DNA of 64,000 bases from Sphingopyxis sp. MWB1 (GTDB taxonomy: Bacteria > Pseudomonadota > Alphaproteobacteria > Sphingomonadales > Sphingomonadaceae): contig NZ_JQFJ01000001.1 in NCBI RefSeq assembly GCF_000763945.1, positions 62,001-126,000 on the forward strand. Direction: 5' to 3'. A model generated the notes under the pieces. It searched no databases, was not told the origin of the DNA, and saw only the letters and a program-made list of their open reading frames with translations. Positions 52,421 through 61,346 of the stretch are shown piece by piece (positions within the stretch are counted from its first letter, which is position 1; every line of letters starts with the position of its first letter). The position numbers and the translations under genes were made by a program.

Positions 52421-53704
52421 CTAACCCGCCGTCACCCCGACCTCTTCCACCAGCGCTGCCAGCCGCTCGGCGGCGCCCATGGCAAAGGTCCACCCCAGCA
52501 TGCCATGGCCGATGTTCAGGAACAGCGCGGCGTCCTCGGCCTTGATGATCGGCAGCGAATTGGGCGTCATCGGGCGCAGCCCGGCCCAGGGCGAGTGCAG
52601 TCGTTCATAATCGGCGGCCTCGGGCATGGCGGCGCGCGCGCCATCCACCAGCGCGTTCATGCGCGCCGCCTCAATATCGGTGCACCAATTGTTAAGCTCG
52701 GCCAGCCCCGCGATCCGCATCTGGTCGCCCAGGCGGCAAAAGACGATCTTGCGTCCCGTGTCGGTGATGCTGACGCGCGGCGAATGGGGCAGGGCGGGGG
52801 CGGTGAAACTATATCCCTTCATCGCGGCGACGGGCATGCGGATACCCATAGGGGCCAGAAAGCGCGCGGCCTCCGCGCCCAGGCACACGACCGCGCGCCG
52901 CGCGGCGATCTGCCGTCCAGCCCGATCGACGGCGACCACGCCTTCGGCGCTGCGCTCCAGCGCAGTCAGGTCGAAACCGAAATGGGGCTGCACGCCATGA
53001 TGTTCGGTGGCGAGGCGGCAAAGCTGGCGGCAAAAGGCATAGGGATCGCCCACCGCGTCTGATGGCGTCCAGATGGCGGCGGCAACCGGCCCGGCGTCGG
53101 CCAGCGCAGGTTCGATCTCCATCGCTTCGGCGCCCGTTAATATATGCTGGTCGATCCCGGCGGCGCGTTTCAGGGCGGCGACCTGTTCGGCGCGCTCGAT
53201 CCCGCCCGCATCGCGCAGCAGGTGCAATTTGCCGCTGCTTTCATGGGCGAAATCCAGCGAATGGCGCGCCAAAAGATCAGCCATCGCCGCCTGCGATTCC
53301 AGCGCCAGCGCCAGCGCGGCGCGCGTATTATGCGCAAAGCGCGCATTGGTGCAGTTTCGCAGAAAGGCGAGCCCCCAGCGCAGAAAATCGGGGTCGAGCG
53401 AGGGACGGATGCGAAAGGCGGGGTCCAGCCCCAATATCATGCCCGGCATCTTGGCGATCAGCCCTGGCTGCGCCAGCGCGTCGGTATAGGCATAGCTTAG
53501 CTGCCCGCCATTGGCGAAGGAGGTGCCGCGCCCCGCTTCTTCTGCGCGGTCGACCAGCGCGACCGACAGGCCGCGCCGAGCCAGCGCATAGGCTGTGGTG
53601 ACGCCGATCACCCCGGCGCCCAGCACCAATATATCGGCGCGCTCGTCCTTGCGGCGCCCTTCCGGCGCGCGCGATGGCCGGTTCGCCGTCAGCGAATGCG
53701 TCAT
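52421..53704 (-). CDS. dadA: D-amino acid dehydrogenase, small subunit type
   Basis: A 427-residue FAD-dependent oxidoreductase (DAO family) that oxidises D-amino acids to 2-oxo acids with electrons passing to the respiratory chain. The dinucleotide motif ILVLGAGVIGVTTAYALA starts near residue 25, GTSFANGGQLSYAYTDALA is typical of DadA, and the C-terminal WAGLRPMTPNSLPIIK and NIGHGMLGWTFAMG segments complete the FAD site. ATG 53704 has ACAGGA 6 bases upstream; the frame continues to 53803 without similarity. Downstream on the minus strand from the deacylase gene, 40 bases apart, it would oxidise the free D-amino acids released by it. Confidence 0.92.
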   Translation of the reverse strand: MTHSLTANRPSRAPEGRRKDERADILVLGAGVIGVTTAYALARRGLSVALVDRAEEAGRGTSFANGGQLSYAYTDALAQPGLIAKMPGMILGLDPAFRIRPSLDPDFLRWGLAFLRNCTNARFAHNTRAALALALESQAAMADLLARHSLDFAHESSGKLHLLRDAGGIERAEQVAALKRAAGIDQHILTGAEAMEIEPALADAGPVAAAIWTPSDAVGDPYAFCRQLCRLATEHHGVQPHFGFDLTALERSAEGVVAVDRAGRQIAARRAVVCLGAEAARFLAPMGIRMPVAAMKGYSFTAPALPHSPRVSITDTGRKIVFCRLGDQMRIAGLAELNNWCTDIEAARMNALVDGARAAMPEAADYERLHSPWAGLRPMTPNSLPIIKAEDAALFLNIGHGMLGWTFAMGAAERLAALVEEVGVTAG

Positions 53705-53744
53705 AATCTGTCCTGTTCCTGTCCGCCGATACCGCCGCCAGCCG

Positions 53745-55388
53745 TCAAGGGGCGGGGCAGGCGGCGGGGGGCGGCATCTTGCGAATGGCGGCGCCCGCCG
53801 CAATGCCGGTGGGCTTGCCTTCTGCGATCACCTGCTGCCCGTTGACGAACAGCGCGCGCACCCCGGCGGTCAATTCGCGCGGCGCGATATAGTCGGCCTT
53901 GGGCCGATACAGCGCCGGATCGAACATCAGCACATCGGCCTTATATCCGGCCTTCAGCCGTCCGCGATCGTTCAGGCCGAAAATATCGGCGGTCGCGCCG
54001 GTGCTGCGGTTGATGAACTGGGCGAGGCTGAGCGGCTTTTGTGCGCCAACATATTTCACATATTTCTGCGGAAAAGTCGCGAACATGCGCGGGTGGCCCG
54101 GCGACCCGTCCGAACTGGTGACGACCCAGGGCTGCACCATGAAAGCGCGAATATCGGCTTCGGTCATGTTAAAGGATACGAGCTTCCCCGCCGCGTTGCT
54201 GACGCGGATGATGCGGATCGCGGCGTCGAGGGGGGCGACGCCCCATGTCGCGGCAATTTCGCTCAACCTCTTCGCCGTCCATTCATGCCCCGGCGCGGTC
54301 AAAAGCAGCGAGGATGCGCCGCCGCGCCGCCGCATATTTTCCGTCATCGCTTCCTTGATCCGCGCCAGTTCGGCCGCATCGTCCAGCCGCGCGAGCAGCG
54401 CCTCGCGCCCGCCGTCGACCGCCCAGCGTGGCAGCAACGCCGCCTCCAGCCCGGTGCCCGACGCTTCCCATGGATATTGGTCGGCGGTGACTTTCTGGCC
54501 CGCCGCGCGCGCCGTCTCGATCTGCGCGATAATCTCGCCCGCCTGTCCATGGACATCGACGCCCAGCGTCTTGATATGCGCGATATGGACGGGGATATCG
54601 GCGGCCTTGCCGATGTGAATCGCTTCATCGACCGATTGGGAAACGCCGATGCTATAGCTGGATTCGTCGCGCTGATGCGTGTCGTAAACCCCGCCGCGCG
54701 CGCCCGCTTCCTTCGCCAGCGCAACCACTTCCTCGGTCAGGGCAAAGCTTTGCGGGGCATAGAAAAGCCCGGTCGAAAGGCCCATCGCGCCTTCGCACAT
54801 CGCCTTGGCGACCAGCCCCTTCATCGCTGCGAGTTCGCTGGCATCGGGCGCGCGGGCGTCGTCGCCCAGCACCGCGCGGCGCACGGGGCCAAAGCCGACA
54901 TAGGCGGCAACATTGGTGCCGAACCCCTTGGCTTCCAGATCGTCGAAAAACGCGCCGGCGTCGGGGGTGCCGCCGCCATCGACCCCGACGAAAATTGTCG
55001 TCACCCCCTGCATCAGCCAGGGCAGGTTGAGCCGTTCTTCCGCCCCCTCGCTGTCGATATAGCCGCGCGGGTGGGTGTGCGGGTCGATAAAGCCCGGCGC
55101 AACGACCATGCCGGTCGCATCAATGATGCGCGCGCCCTTGGGGGTGGCACGGACCGGCCCGACATAGGCGATGTCGGCGCCCTTGATCACCACATCGCCG
55201 ATGATCGGCTGGGGCGCGCTGCCATCATAAATGGTGCCGCCGCGAATAACGGTGGTGCTGGCGGCGGCGTTGCGCTTCGCGGGCATGCTTTCGGCAACGG
55301 GGGCTGCTGCGATTGCGGCGGGCGCAATCAGCGCTGCGGCGGCGGTTGCCGCCATCAGGCGGGGCAGGGACAGGCAATGCGGCAACAT
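53745..55388 (-). CDS. N-acyl-D-amino-acid deacylase / D-aminoacylase
   Basis: A 547-residue amidohydrolase-superfamily enzyme that removes acyl groups from N-acyl-D-amino acids. After a signal peptide (MAATAAAALIAPAAIAAAP) comes TVIRGGTIYDGS, then GFIDPHTHPRGYIDSEG with the metal-binding His-x-His, the PVHIAHIKTLG metal histidine and WVVTSSDGSPGHPRM with the catalytic Asp. The signal points to a periplasmic or exported enzyme. Its ATG overlaps the stop of the upstream beta-lactamase-fold gene by one base (TGATG) and dadA follows after 40 bases, so these three form a minus-strand operon. Confidence 0.92.
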   Translation of the reverse strand: MLPHCLSLPRLMAATAAAALIAPAAIAAAPVAESMPAKRNAAASTTVIRGGTIYDGSAPQPIIGDVVIKGADIAYVGPVRATPKGARIIDATGMVVAPGFIDPHTHPRGYIDSEGAEERLNLPWLMQGVTTIFVGVDGGGTPDAGAFFDDLEAKGFGTNVAAYVGFGPVRRAVLGDDARAPDASELAAMKGLVAKAMCEGAMGLSTGLFYAPQSFALTEEVVALAKEAGARGGVYDTHQRDESSYSIGVSQSVDEAIHIGKAADIPVHIAHIKTLGVDVHGQAGEIIAQIETARAAGQKVTADQYPWEASGTGLEAALLPRWAVDGGREALLARLDDAAELARIKEAMTENMRRRGGASSLLLTAPGHEWTAKRLSEIAATWGVAPLDAAIRIIRVSNAAGKLVSFNMTEADIRAFMVQPWVVTSSDGSPGHPRMFATFPQKYVKYVGAQKPLSLAQFINRSTGATADIFGLNDRGRLKAGYKADVLMFDPALYRPKADYIAPRELTAGVRALFVNGQQVIAEGKPTGIAAGAAIRKMPPPAACPAP

Positions 55389-56821
55389 CAGGGGCGATCT
55401 TTCTGAACAGGGTGGAGCGCGATTTCACCCGTGGCGCCTCGGCTGATGCTGATGCGCGCCGGGGCGGCCGCACCCGCCGCAACCGGCGCGCGGACATGAA
55501 GGCGAAAGCTTTGCGCGGCATAGCTGCCGTCGGCCTGCCGCTCGAACATCAGGGTGCGGCCCGCTTTCCCGGTCAGCGGAGAGGAAATGGTGACGCGCAG
55601 CCGCTTGCCTTCGGGCATCAGATGATAGGTTGCGTCCAGCTCGTCCGAACGAAAGATCCCGCTCGGCGCCTTAGGCATTTCTGCTGCTGCTACCGCCGGA
55701 TTTTCGGTCGCGGCGGATAGCTGGCCCGCGCCGTCCGCCGCGTCCGCCGCACCCGCCACCGCGTCGATCAGCCGTTCCATCCGCTCCACCGCGCTCCAGT
55801 CGCCGCGGTTGCACATCAGGGCAAAGGACTGATGTCGCTCAGGAAAACGGACATAATTATGTTTATAGCCTTCGGCGGAACCGCCGTGCTGGACGCGATA
55901 GGCGCCCTTATAAGGGCCGATGTGCAGCCCGCCGCCATAGCCCATGTCGCGCGAGCCATCGCGCACCGGCGACCCGTCGCTGAAACGCCCGGGCGTCAAC
56001 ATGATGCGCGCAATTTCGGGGGTCCAGACTTTCCGCTCGATCTCGATATCGCGCTCAAAGCGCGCCAGATCGGCCATGGACAGCATCAGCCCGCCCGACC
56101 CGCTAAAGCGCGGAAAACTATTCCTTACATCTAAGTTATTGTTTTCTTTAATGTATCCATGAGCAAAGCTGCCGGGCTCTGGCTCCTTGTCGTTCAGGAA
56201 ATAGCTATGCTCCATGCCCAACGGCGCGAAAATGGCCTCGCGGGCATAGTCGGCAAAGTCACGCTGTGCGACACTTTCGACAACTTCCGCCAGCAACAGA
56301 TATCCGCCGTTCGAATAGCTATATTGCGTCCCCGGCATGAACGCCGTGTCGGCCTGTGCATAAAGCAGATCCAGCGCCTGCTGCTTCGACGCCGCCCCGG
56401 CATTCTCCATCCCGGCCAGCCGCAGCAGCGACAGCGAATCGCGAATGCCGCCGCTGTGATGCATCAGCATTCCGACGGTCACCGGCACTGCATATTGGGG
56501 CATTTGCGGCAGATATTGGCGAATATCATCGTCCAGCGACAATTGCCCCTTGGCGATCAGCGTCGCTGCCGCCAGCGCGGTAAATTGCTTCGACAGCGAT
56601 GCGGCATAGAAAAGGCTGTTTTCGTCGAGCGGCCTTTGCGCCTTCACATCGGCATAGCCCGCGGCGCGGAACTGCGTCATTTCCCCATGATCGAACACAG
56701 CCGCAACGCACCCCGGCGCGAGCGGCTGCCGGGGGTCGCTGATCACCGCCTGCAACGCGTCCTTCGGCATGGCGACAGCTGGCGAAGCGATCAGCGCGAG
56801 CGCCGCAGGAGCGGTCAGCAA
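55388..56821 (-). CDS. Beta-lactamase-fold serine hydrolase (class C / D-aminopeptidase type), exported
   Basis: A 477-residue member of the beta-lactamase/D-Ala-D-Ala carboxypeptidase family. A hydrophobic signal (TAPAALALIASPAVA) is followed by the catalytic SLSK at 75-78, the YSN motif at 169-171 in YSYSNGG, and HGG near 332. The C-terminal 110 residues form an extra beta-domain. Such enzymes act as D-stereospecific peptidases or esterases on D-amino-acid peptides; true antibiotic resistance is less likely. The chosen start is TTG 56821, but it has no ribosome binding site; a CTG at 56854 with GAGAGG upstream would give a better signal peptide. It is the first gene of the D-amino-acid operon. 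Confidence 0.87.
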   Translation of the reverse strand: MLTAPAALALIASPAVAMPKDALQAVISDPRQPLAPGCVAAVFDHGEMTQFRAAGYADVKAQRPLDENSLFYAASLSKQFTALAAATLIAKGQLSLDDDIRQYLPQMPQYAVPVTVGMLMHHSGGIRDSLSLLRLAGMENAGAASKQQALDLLYAQADTAFMPGTQYSYSNGGYLLLAEVVESVAQRDFADYAREAIFAPLGMEHSYFLNDKEPEPGSFAHGYIKENNNLDVRNSFPRFSGSGGLMLSMADLARFERDIEIERKVWTPEIARIMLTPGRFSDGSPVRDGSRDMGYGGGLHIGPYKGAYRVQHGGSAEGYKHNYVRFPERHQSFALMCNRGDWSAVERMERLIDAVAGAADAADGAGQLSAATENPAVAAAEMPKAPSGIFRSDELDATYHLMPEGKRLRVTISSPLTGKAGRTLMFERQADGSYAAQSFRLHVRAPVAAGAAAPARISISRGATGEIALHPVQKDRP

Positions 56822-57127
56822 TAGCGCGCGGACAGGGGAATGATGGTTGAACAGGGCCGATATCCTCTCTCACCCAAGGTGGCGCGCGGGCCAGGGCGAA
56901 GGATGATCGACCTTGGGGCAGCGCCAATGAAAGGGCGGCGCAAAGCATGTGCCATGCCTCGCCTCGACGCAAATGACGCTTTTTGCCGAGGGTATAGCCA
57001 TGGAGCATGGCCCGCCCAGCGTCCCCGCTCTCCTCATTGCGACCCCGGCGAACGCCGGGGGAAGCAATCCCCGGCCATCGACCAGGAAACCGCCCGGCTG
57101 CAGCTCCTTCCCCCCGTCGTCCTTGCG
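56822..57127. other. Intergenic region between the hydrolase and LysR genes
   Basis: This 306-base gap separates two minus-strand genes. It contains a palindromic repeat at 57035-57070 (separate entry) and probably the promoter of the hydrolase operon just upstream of 56860. No ORF with a credible ribosome binding site was seen. Confidence 0.5.
57035..57070. repeat. Small palindromic repeat related to interspersed elements
   Basis: A CATTGCGA...GAAGCAATC frame surrounds a perfect stem CCCCGGCG (57043-57050) / CGCCGGGG (57053-57060). The outer bases resemble the arms of the 52.3-kb element, and the centre is a different short hairpin, a common pattern in families of repeated palindromes. Confidence 0.75.
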
Positions 57128-58027
57128 CTACATCTCTCCCGCCTGCCCCTCGGCAATCACCCCGCGCACTTCTTCGATAAACTGGTCGATCAATTCGGCA
57201 TGGGCGGGCTGGTCGAGCGTGATTGCGCTCACCGGCGTGCGTATTTCCGGCTCCAGGCGATAGGCCGACAGATCTGCGCCCTTGATCGCCTCGACGGTAA
57301 ATTCATCGGCGACGGTGATGCCCAGTCCTTCGCGCACCAGTGCAATCGCCGCATAATAGGTATGGGCGGTCACCACCTCGCGCGGGGTCACGTCCAGCCG
57401 CGATAATTCATTGGCAAAAATATCCGCCAGCGGCCCGCTGTCGCGCAGCCCCACGAAATCAATCTGGTTCAACAGCGTGACGGGCAGGGGGCGGCCTTCC
57501 TCGCCAAAATGCCCGCGCGGGGTCACCAGCATCAGCGCGGCGCTGCCCAGTCGGCTTTGCGTCAGATGCGTCTGACGTACGATATGATAGCCGATGGCGA
57601 CATCGCATTCGCGTTCATACAGGCTGCGCTCGACATCGCGGCTGTGCAGCGTCGTAATCTCGAACGACACATCGGGTTGCTTTTCGCGAAAACGCGCAAT
57701 CGCGCGCGGTCCGACGGCAAGGCCGATGGAAGGCAGTGCGGCGACGCGCAAATGCCCGCCGCGCCGGTTGCCCAGGTTGCGCGCGGTGCGCGACAGGCGG
57801 CCAAGCTGGGCATAGACACTCGATACCTCGATGAACAGTTCATGCGCGGGCTCGGTCGGCACCAGCCGCCCTTTCTCGCGGCGGAACAGCGCATAGCCCA
57901 GCTGATCCTCGGCATGGCGCAGCACCTTGCTCACCGACGGCTGCGACACATTCAGCGCCCGCGCCGCCTCGGTCACCGACCCATGCTCATACACAGCGTG
58001 AAAAACCTCAATATGCCGCAACCGCAT
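57128..58027 (-). CDS. LysR-family transcriptional regulator
   Basis: A 299-residue regulator. The winged helix-turn-helix is at residues 1-60 (LRHIEVFHAVYEHGSVTEAARALNVSQPSVSKVLRHAE), and the substrate-binding-like effector domain starts at about 88 (LRVAALPSIGLAVGP). The recognition part resembles the LysR/NocR subgroup, which respond to amino acids or opines. ATG 58027 has GGAG 7 bases upstream. It is transcribed away from the TonB-dependent receptor across a 163-base gap containing a T-N11-A palindrome, the classic LysR arrangement in which the regulator controls the divergent gene and itself. Confidence 0.93.
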   Translation of the reverse strand: MRLRHIEVFHAVYEHGSVTEAARALNVSQPSVSKVLRHAEDQLGYALFRREKGRLVPTEPAHELFIEVSSVYAQLGRLSRTARNLGNRRGGHLRVAALPSIGLAVGPRAIARFREKQPDVSFEITTLHSRDVERSLYERECDVAIGYHIVRQTHLTQSRLGSAALMLVTPRGHFGEEGRPLPVTLLNQIDFVGLRDSGPLADIFANELSRLDVTPREVVTAHTYYAAIALVREGLGITVADEFTVEAIKGADLSAYRLEPEIRTPVSAITLDQPAHAELIDQFIEEVRGVIAEGQAGEM

Positions 58028-58055
58028 CAATTTCTCCTGATTTCAAGGCGCGCCT

Positions 58056-58070
58056 ATAGACCAAGGCTAT
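58056..58070. promoter_or_regulatory. Candidate LysR binding site (T-N11-A with dyad symmetry)
   Basis: ATAG-N7-CTAT forms a T-N11-A box 29 bases upstream of the lysR start and 121 bases before the TonB-receptor start. The spacing and symmetry match LysR-type recognition boxes in divergent promoters. Confidence 0.5.
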
Positions 58071-58190
58071 GGGGTGTGGAACTTCGAATATTGGACGCGT
58101 AGCGACGCTTCCCTGATCAAAAGTGACAGATTTAAGTCCGATGCCATTTGGCAATCGGAACAATCCTAAAAATGGGAAAAGGGGCTTTTC

Positions 58191-61184
58191 ATGAATTTCC
58201 GACCTCAAAATCGCCGCGTCAAGGCGGCCTTGCTCATGTCTGCCAGCCTGATGGCAGTGCCGGTCGCCCATGCACAGGCGAGCGCTGCCCCGGTGGCCGA
58301 TGATTATGACGATGCCGAAATCGTCGTCGTGGGCTCACAGATCAAAAATTCGGCGGTTGCGGGTCAACTTCCCGTCTCGGTCATCGGCAAGGATGACATG
58401 GACGCGATTGCGGCGACTTCGGGGTCGGATCTCATCGCGGCGTTGCCTTCGAACGGCACGATGAATTTCAACGGCACCGACACGGTCTCGGGCGGCGTTC
58501 ACTCGGCGCGCGGCGACATCTCCTCGGTGAACCTCCGCAGCATCGGCACCGGCAATACGCTGGTTCTCCTCAACGGCCGCCGGCTTGTGCAGCACCCCGG
58601 TAACCAGACCGAGGATTCGGTGCCGGTCGCCACGGTGAATATGAACGCGCTGCCCGTCACCGGCATTGAACGCGTCGAAGTGCTCCACGACGGCGCGTCG
58701 GCCATCTATGGCTCGGACGCGGTCGCAGGCGTGATCAACACCGTGCTCGACACCCGCTTTGAAGGGATACAGGTCGGCGGCGAAATCGGCTTTGCGGAAA
58801 ATACCAGCAAGGTGAAGCTGCGCGGTGAATTTCAGGGCGGCTGGACTTTCAACGACAATCGCACCAACATTTCGCTGGCGCTCAGCTATTATCAGGCATC
58901 GCGCGTATGGGCGCATGAACTGGACTATGCCGGGACCAGCGACCGCCGCCCCTTTGTCGAAGGCACCGAGTTTGAAGGCGACCTGGGCTTCGACAACCGG
59001 TCGAGCAGCGCGCCCTGGGGGCAGTTTACCGCGTCGCAGCAGGTGGCGGGCCTCACCAGTTCGGCGGGCGTGTTCCATATCCAGCCTGACAGTGTCGCCG
59101 GGTGCCGCGCCGCGCTTGGCACCGGATTGTGTATCGACGACGGCAGCCTCGACCGTGACCTGCGCTTCGATATCAATCGTTCGCGCACCATGGGTCCGGG
59201 GGTAAAGCGCGGCAACGCGTTCCTGTTCCTCAACCATGATTTCGGCGGCGTGCAATTCTATGGCGAAGCAGGCTATTACCGAGCGCGAACCGACGAATAT
59301 CGTGGCGAATCCTCGATTCTCAGCTCGGCGCAGTTCAACATCTCCAAGGATGCGTATTGGAACCCGCTTGGCGCGGTCGGCAATCCGAACCGCATCGACG
59401 GCGTGGCTATTCCCGCCGAAGGCCTGGACGTTCTCCTGACCAATTACCGGGTGGTGGATGCTGGGCTGCGGCATATTCGCGTCGACAATGACTCGTTCCG
59501 CTTTCTTGGCGGCCTGCGTGGCGATTTCGGCGACTGGAGCTGGGACGGCGCGGCGCTTTATTCGGAAGCCACGACCAAGGATGTCACCTTCGATCGGGTC
59601 AGCAATAGCCTGTTTCACCAAGCCCTGAACCGCACCGACGCCAGCGGATATAATCCCTTCAACGGCGGCGATCCTGCCAATCCGAACTGGGGTGACACGA
59701 CCGCCAATTCCCAAGCGACGATCGACAGCTTCCTTGTCGATGTGGAACGCTTCGGCAAAACCACGCTCGCGCTCGCCGACTTCAAAGTGTCGAACGGAAA
59801 TCTGATCACCCTTCCGGCCGGCGACATCGGCGCGGCTATGGGCGTTGAATGGCGCCGCCAAAGCTATCTGGAGGATTTCGACGATCGGCTCGACGGCACG
59901 ATTAACTATGTCGACGCGCTGACCGGCGATATCGTCAACCCGTCCGACGTGATGGGCTCCAGCGTTGCCGCCGATTCCAGCGGATCGCGCAACGTGTATT
60001 CGGCCTTTGCCGAACTTGCCGTTCCGCTTGTCAGCCGTGACATGGGCATTCCGCTCATTCGCAAGCTCGACATGCAGATTGCGGGCCGCTTCGAACATTA
60101 TTCGGACGTTGGCAGCGTGTTCCGGCCCAAGGTTGCGCTTTCCTGGTATCCCATCGACGCGCTTCAGTTCCGCGGTTCTTATGCTGAAGGCTTCCGCGCG
60201 CCGAACCTCGAACAGCTTAACAATGAAGTCACCACCCGCGTCAGCACGGTGATCGACTATTATCGCTGCCAGGCGAGCGTCAACAAGGGCGACCTGCCCA
60301 ATCTCGGCGCCTGTGCGGGCAATGATCGGGTCGAGGAACTGCGCTTCGGCAATGTCGATCTAAAGCCTGAAACCAATGCCAGCTATTCGGTGGGCGCGGT
60401 TCTTACTCCGGCGCGCCGCCTGACGCTGACGGTCGATTATTGGCACATCAAACAGCGTAATCTGGTCGGCATTTTCGGCGCCGAGAATGTCGCCGCGCTC
60501 GACTATGTATCGCGCCTCAATGGGCAGGGCGGGCTTCCGGGTATTCACCGCGCCGACCCGACTGCCGATGACATTGCCTTTTATCAGGGCAGCGGCCTCG
60601 ATCCCATTGGCGAAATCCTGCAGATTGAGGATGTGTTCACCAATCTTGATACCCGCACCAGCGCGGGCATCGACCTTGGGCTTTATTATTCGATCCCCAG
60701 CACGCCGCTGGGCCGGTTCAATATCAAGCTCAACGCCTCCTATCTCGACAAGGCCTATCAGGGCATGTCGGATCAGGCGAAGCTCATCCGCGACACGCTG
60801 GGCGATGTCGTGCCCCTCGAAGCGATTGGCGACTTGATCGAACGCGATGGCCGTCCGAAATGGCAGGCGTCGGGAACGCTCAGCTGGTCGCACGATGGCT
60901 GGGGCGCCGGTCTCTTCGGCCGCTATGTCGGCAAATATTATGACACCGGCATCGTTCAGGACGAAACCGCCGCCAACTGGAAGGTGCGCGACGCTTTCAC
61001 CATGAACTTCTATGTTCAGAAGCGGTTCGAAGACGGCCCGCTCGAAGGATCGCGCATCCGCTTCGGCGTTCGCAACCTCCTCGATGCCAAGCCGCCGTTC
61101 ATCGATGCGACCTATGGCTATGATGCAAAGCTGCACAGCGCCGAAGGCCGCTTCTTCTACACCTCGGTCCAGGCCAGCTTCTAA
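58191..61184 (+). CDS. TonB-dependent outer-membrane receptor
   Basis: A 997-residue receptor with a signal peptide (1-29, ending HAQ), a TonB-box-like EIVVVGS segment at about 42-49, a plug domain (VSVIGKDDMDAIAAT, NLRSIGTGNTLVLLNGRRL, EVLHDGASAIYGSDAVAGVINTV) and a 22-strand barrel ending ...FFYTSVQASF with the terminal aromatic residue. The AIYGSDAVAGVIN block places it in the large group of sphingomonad receptors for small organic nutrients rather than siderophores. ATG 58191 follows a purine-rich AAAAGGGG. The adjacent LysR gene and the D-amino-acid operon suggest uptake of a D-amino-acid-containing peptide or related compound; this is an inference. Confidence 0.93.
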   Translation: MNFRPQNRRVKAALLMSASLMAVPVAHAQASAAPVADDYDDAEIVVVGSQIKNSAVAGQLPVSVIGKDDMDAIAATSGSDLIAALPSNGTMNFNGTDTVSGGVHSARGDISSVNLRSIGTGNTLVLLNGRRLVQHPGNQTEDSVPVATVNMNALPVTGIERVEVLHDGASAIYGSDAVAGVINTVLDTRFEGIQVGGEIGFAENTSKVKLRGEFQGGWTFNDNRTNISLALSYYQASRVWAHELDYAGTSDRRPFVEGTEFEGDLGFDNRSSSAPWGQFTASQQVAGLTSSAGVFHIQPDSVAGCRAALGTGLCIDDGSLDRDLRFDINRSRTMGPGVKRGNAFLFLNHDFGGVQFYGEAGYYRARTDEYRGESSILSSAQFNISKDAYWNPLGAVGNPNRIDGVAIPAEGLDVLLTNYRVVDAGLRHIRVDNDSFRFLGGLRGDFGDWSWDGAALYSEATTKDVTFDRVSNSLFHQALNRTDASGYNPFNGGDPANPNWGDTTANSQATIDSFLVDVERFGKTTLALADFKVSNGNLITLPAGDIGAAMGVEWRRQSYLEDFDDRLDGTINYVDALTGDIVNPSDVMGSSVAADSSGSRNVYSAFAELAVPLVSRDMGIPLIRKLDMQIAGRFEHYSDVGSVFRPKVALSWYPIDALQFRGSYAEGFRAPNLEQLNNEVTTRVSTVIDYYRCQASVNKGDLPNLGACAGNDRVEELRFGNVDLKPETNASYSVGAVLTPARRLTLTVDYWHIKQRNLVGIFGAENVAALDYVSRLNGQGGLPGIHRADPTADDIAFYQGSGLDPIGEILQIEDVFTNLDTRTSAGIDLGLYYSIPSTPLGRFNIKLNASYLDKAYQGMSDQAKLIRDTLGDVVPLEAIGDLIERDGRPKWQASGTLSWSHDGWGAGLFGRYVGKYYDTGIVQDETAANWKVRDAFTMNFYVQKRFEDGPLEGSRIRFGVRNLLDAKPPFIDATYGYDAKLHSAEGRFFYTSVQASF

Positions 61185-61192
61185 CAAGAAGC

Positions 61193-61237
61193 CCCGCGCC
61201 CCTTCGTTCCCCCTGCCGTCCAGCAAGGGGGCGCGGG
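61193..61237 (+). terminator. GC-rich hairpin after the TonB receptor gene
   Basis: CCCGCGCCCCTT (61193-61204) pairs with AAGGGGGCGCGGG (61225-61237) with one bulged G, 9 bases beyond the receptor stop. It is followed by further structure rather than a T-tract. Confidence 0.55.
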
Positions 61238-61246
61238 CCTGGACAA

Positions 61247-61287
61247 AAGATCGCCGGAAAAGAGCGTGCCTCTTTTCCGGCGATCTT
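61247..61287. terminator. Perfect 18-bp hairpin between convergent genes (bidirectional terminator)
   Basis: AAGATCGCCGGAAAAGAG (61247-61264) and its exact inverse (61270-61287) flank a 5-base loop CGTGC. It stands between the convergent TonB receptor and map genes. CATTT follows on the plus strand and TTTTG on the minus strand, so it can serve both. Confidence 0.85.
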
Positions 61288-61346
61288 CATTTGGGCAAAA
61301 GGGCAGGCGAGGACGACCGCATGTCGCGCGTCTCCCCTTTTTTGGC

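Noticed and set aside
53595..55406. 603-codon plus-strand frame opposite dadA and the deacylase
   Set aside because: It spans the antisense of two real genes and the gap between them; no domain recognised.
55388..56821. Antibiotic-resistance beta-lactamase
   Set aside because: The fold motifs fit, but the operon with a D-aminoacylase and dadA and the extra C-terminal domain point to a D-peptide hydrolase; no resistance context is present.
58335..60098. 587-codon minus-strand frame opposite the TonB receptor
   Set aside because: A shadow frame of a well-supported receptor gene; its composition is typical of antisense GC-rich frames.
58191..61184. TonB receptor as BtuB for cobalamin
   Set aside because: No cobalamin riboswitch precedes it, it is far from btuFCD, and a LysR regulator with D-amino-acid genes is next to it.
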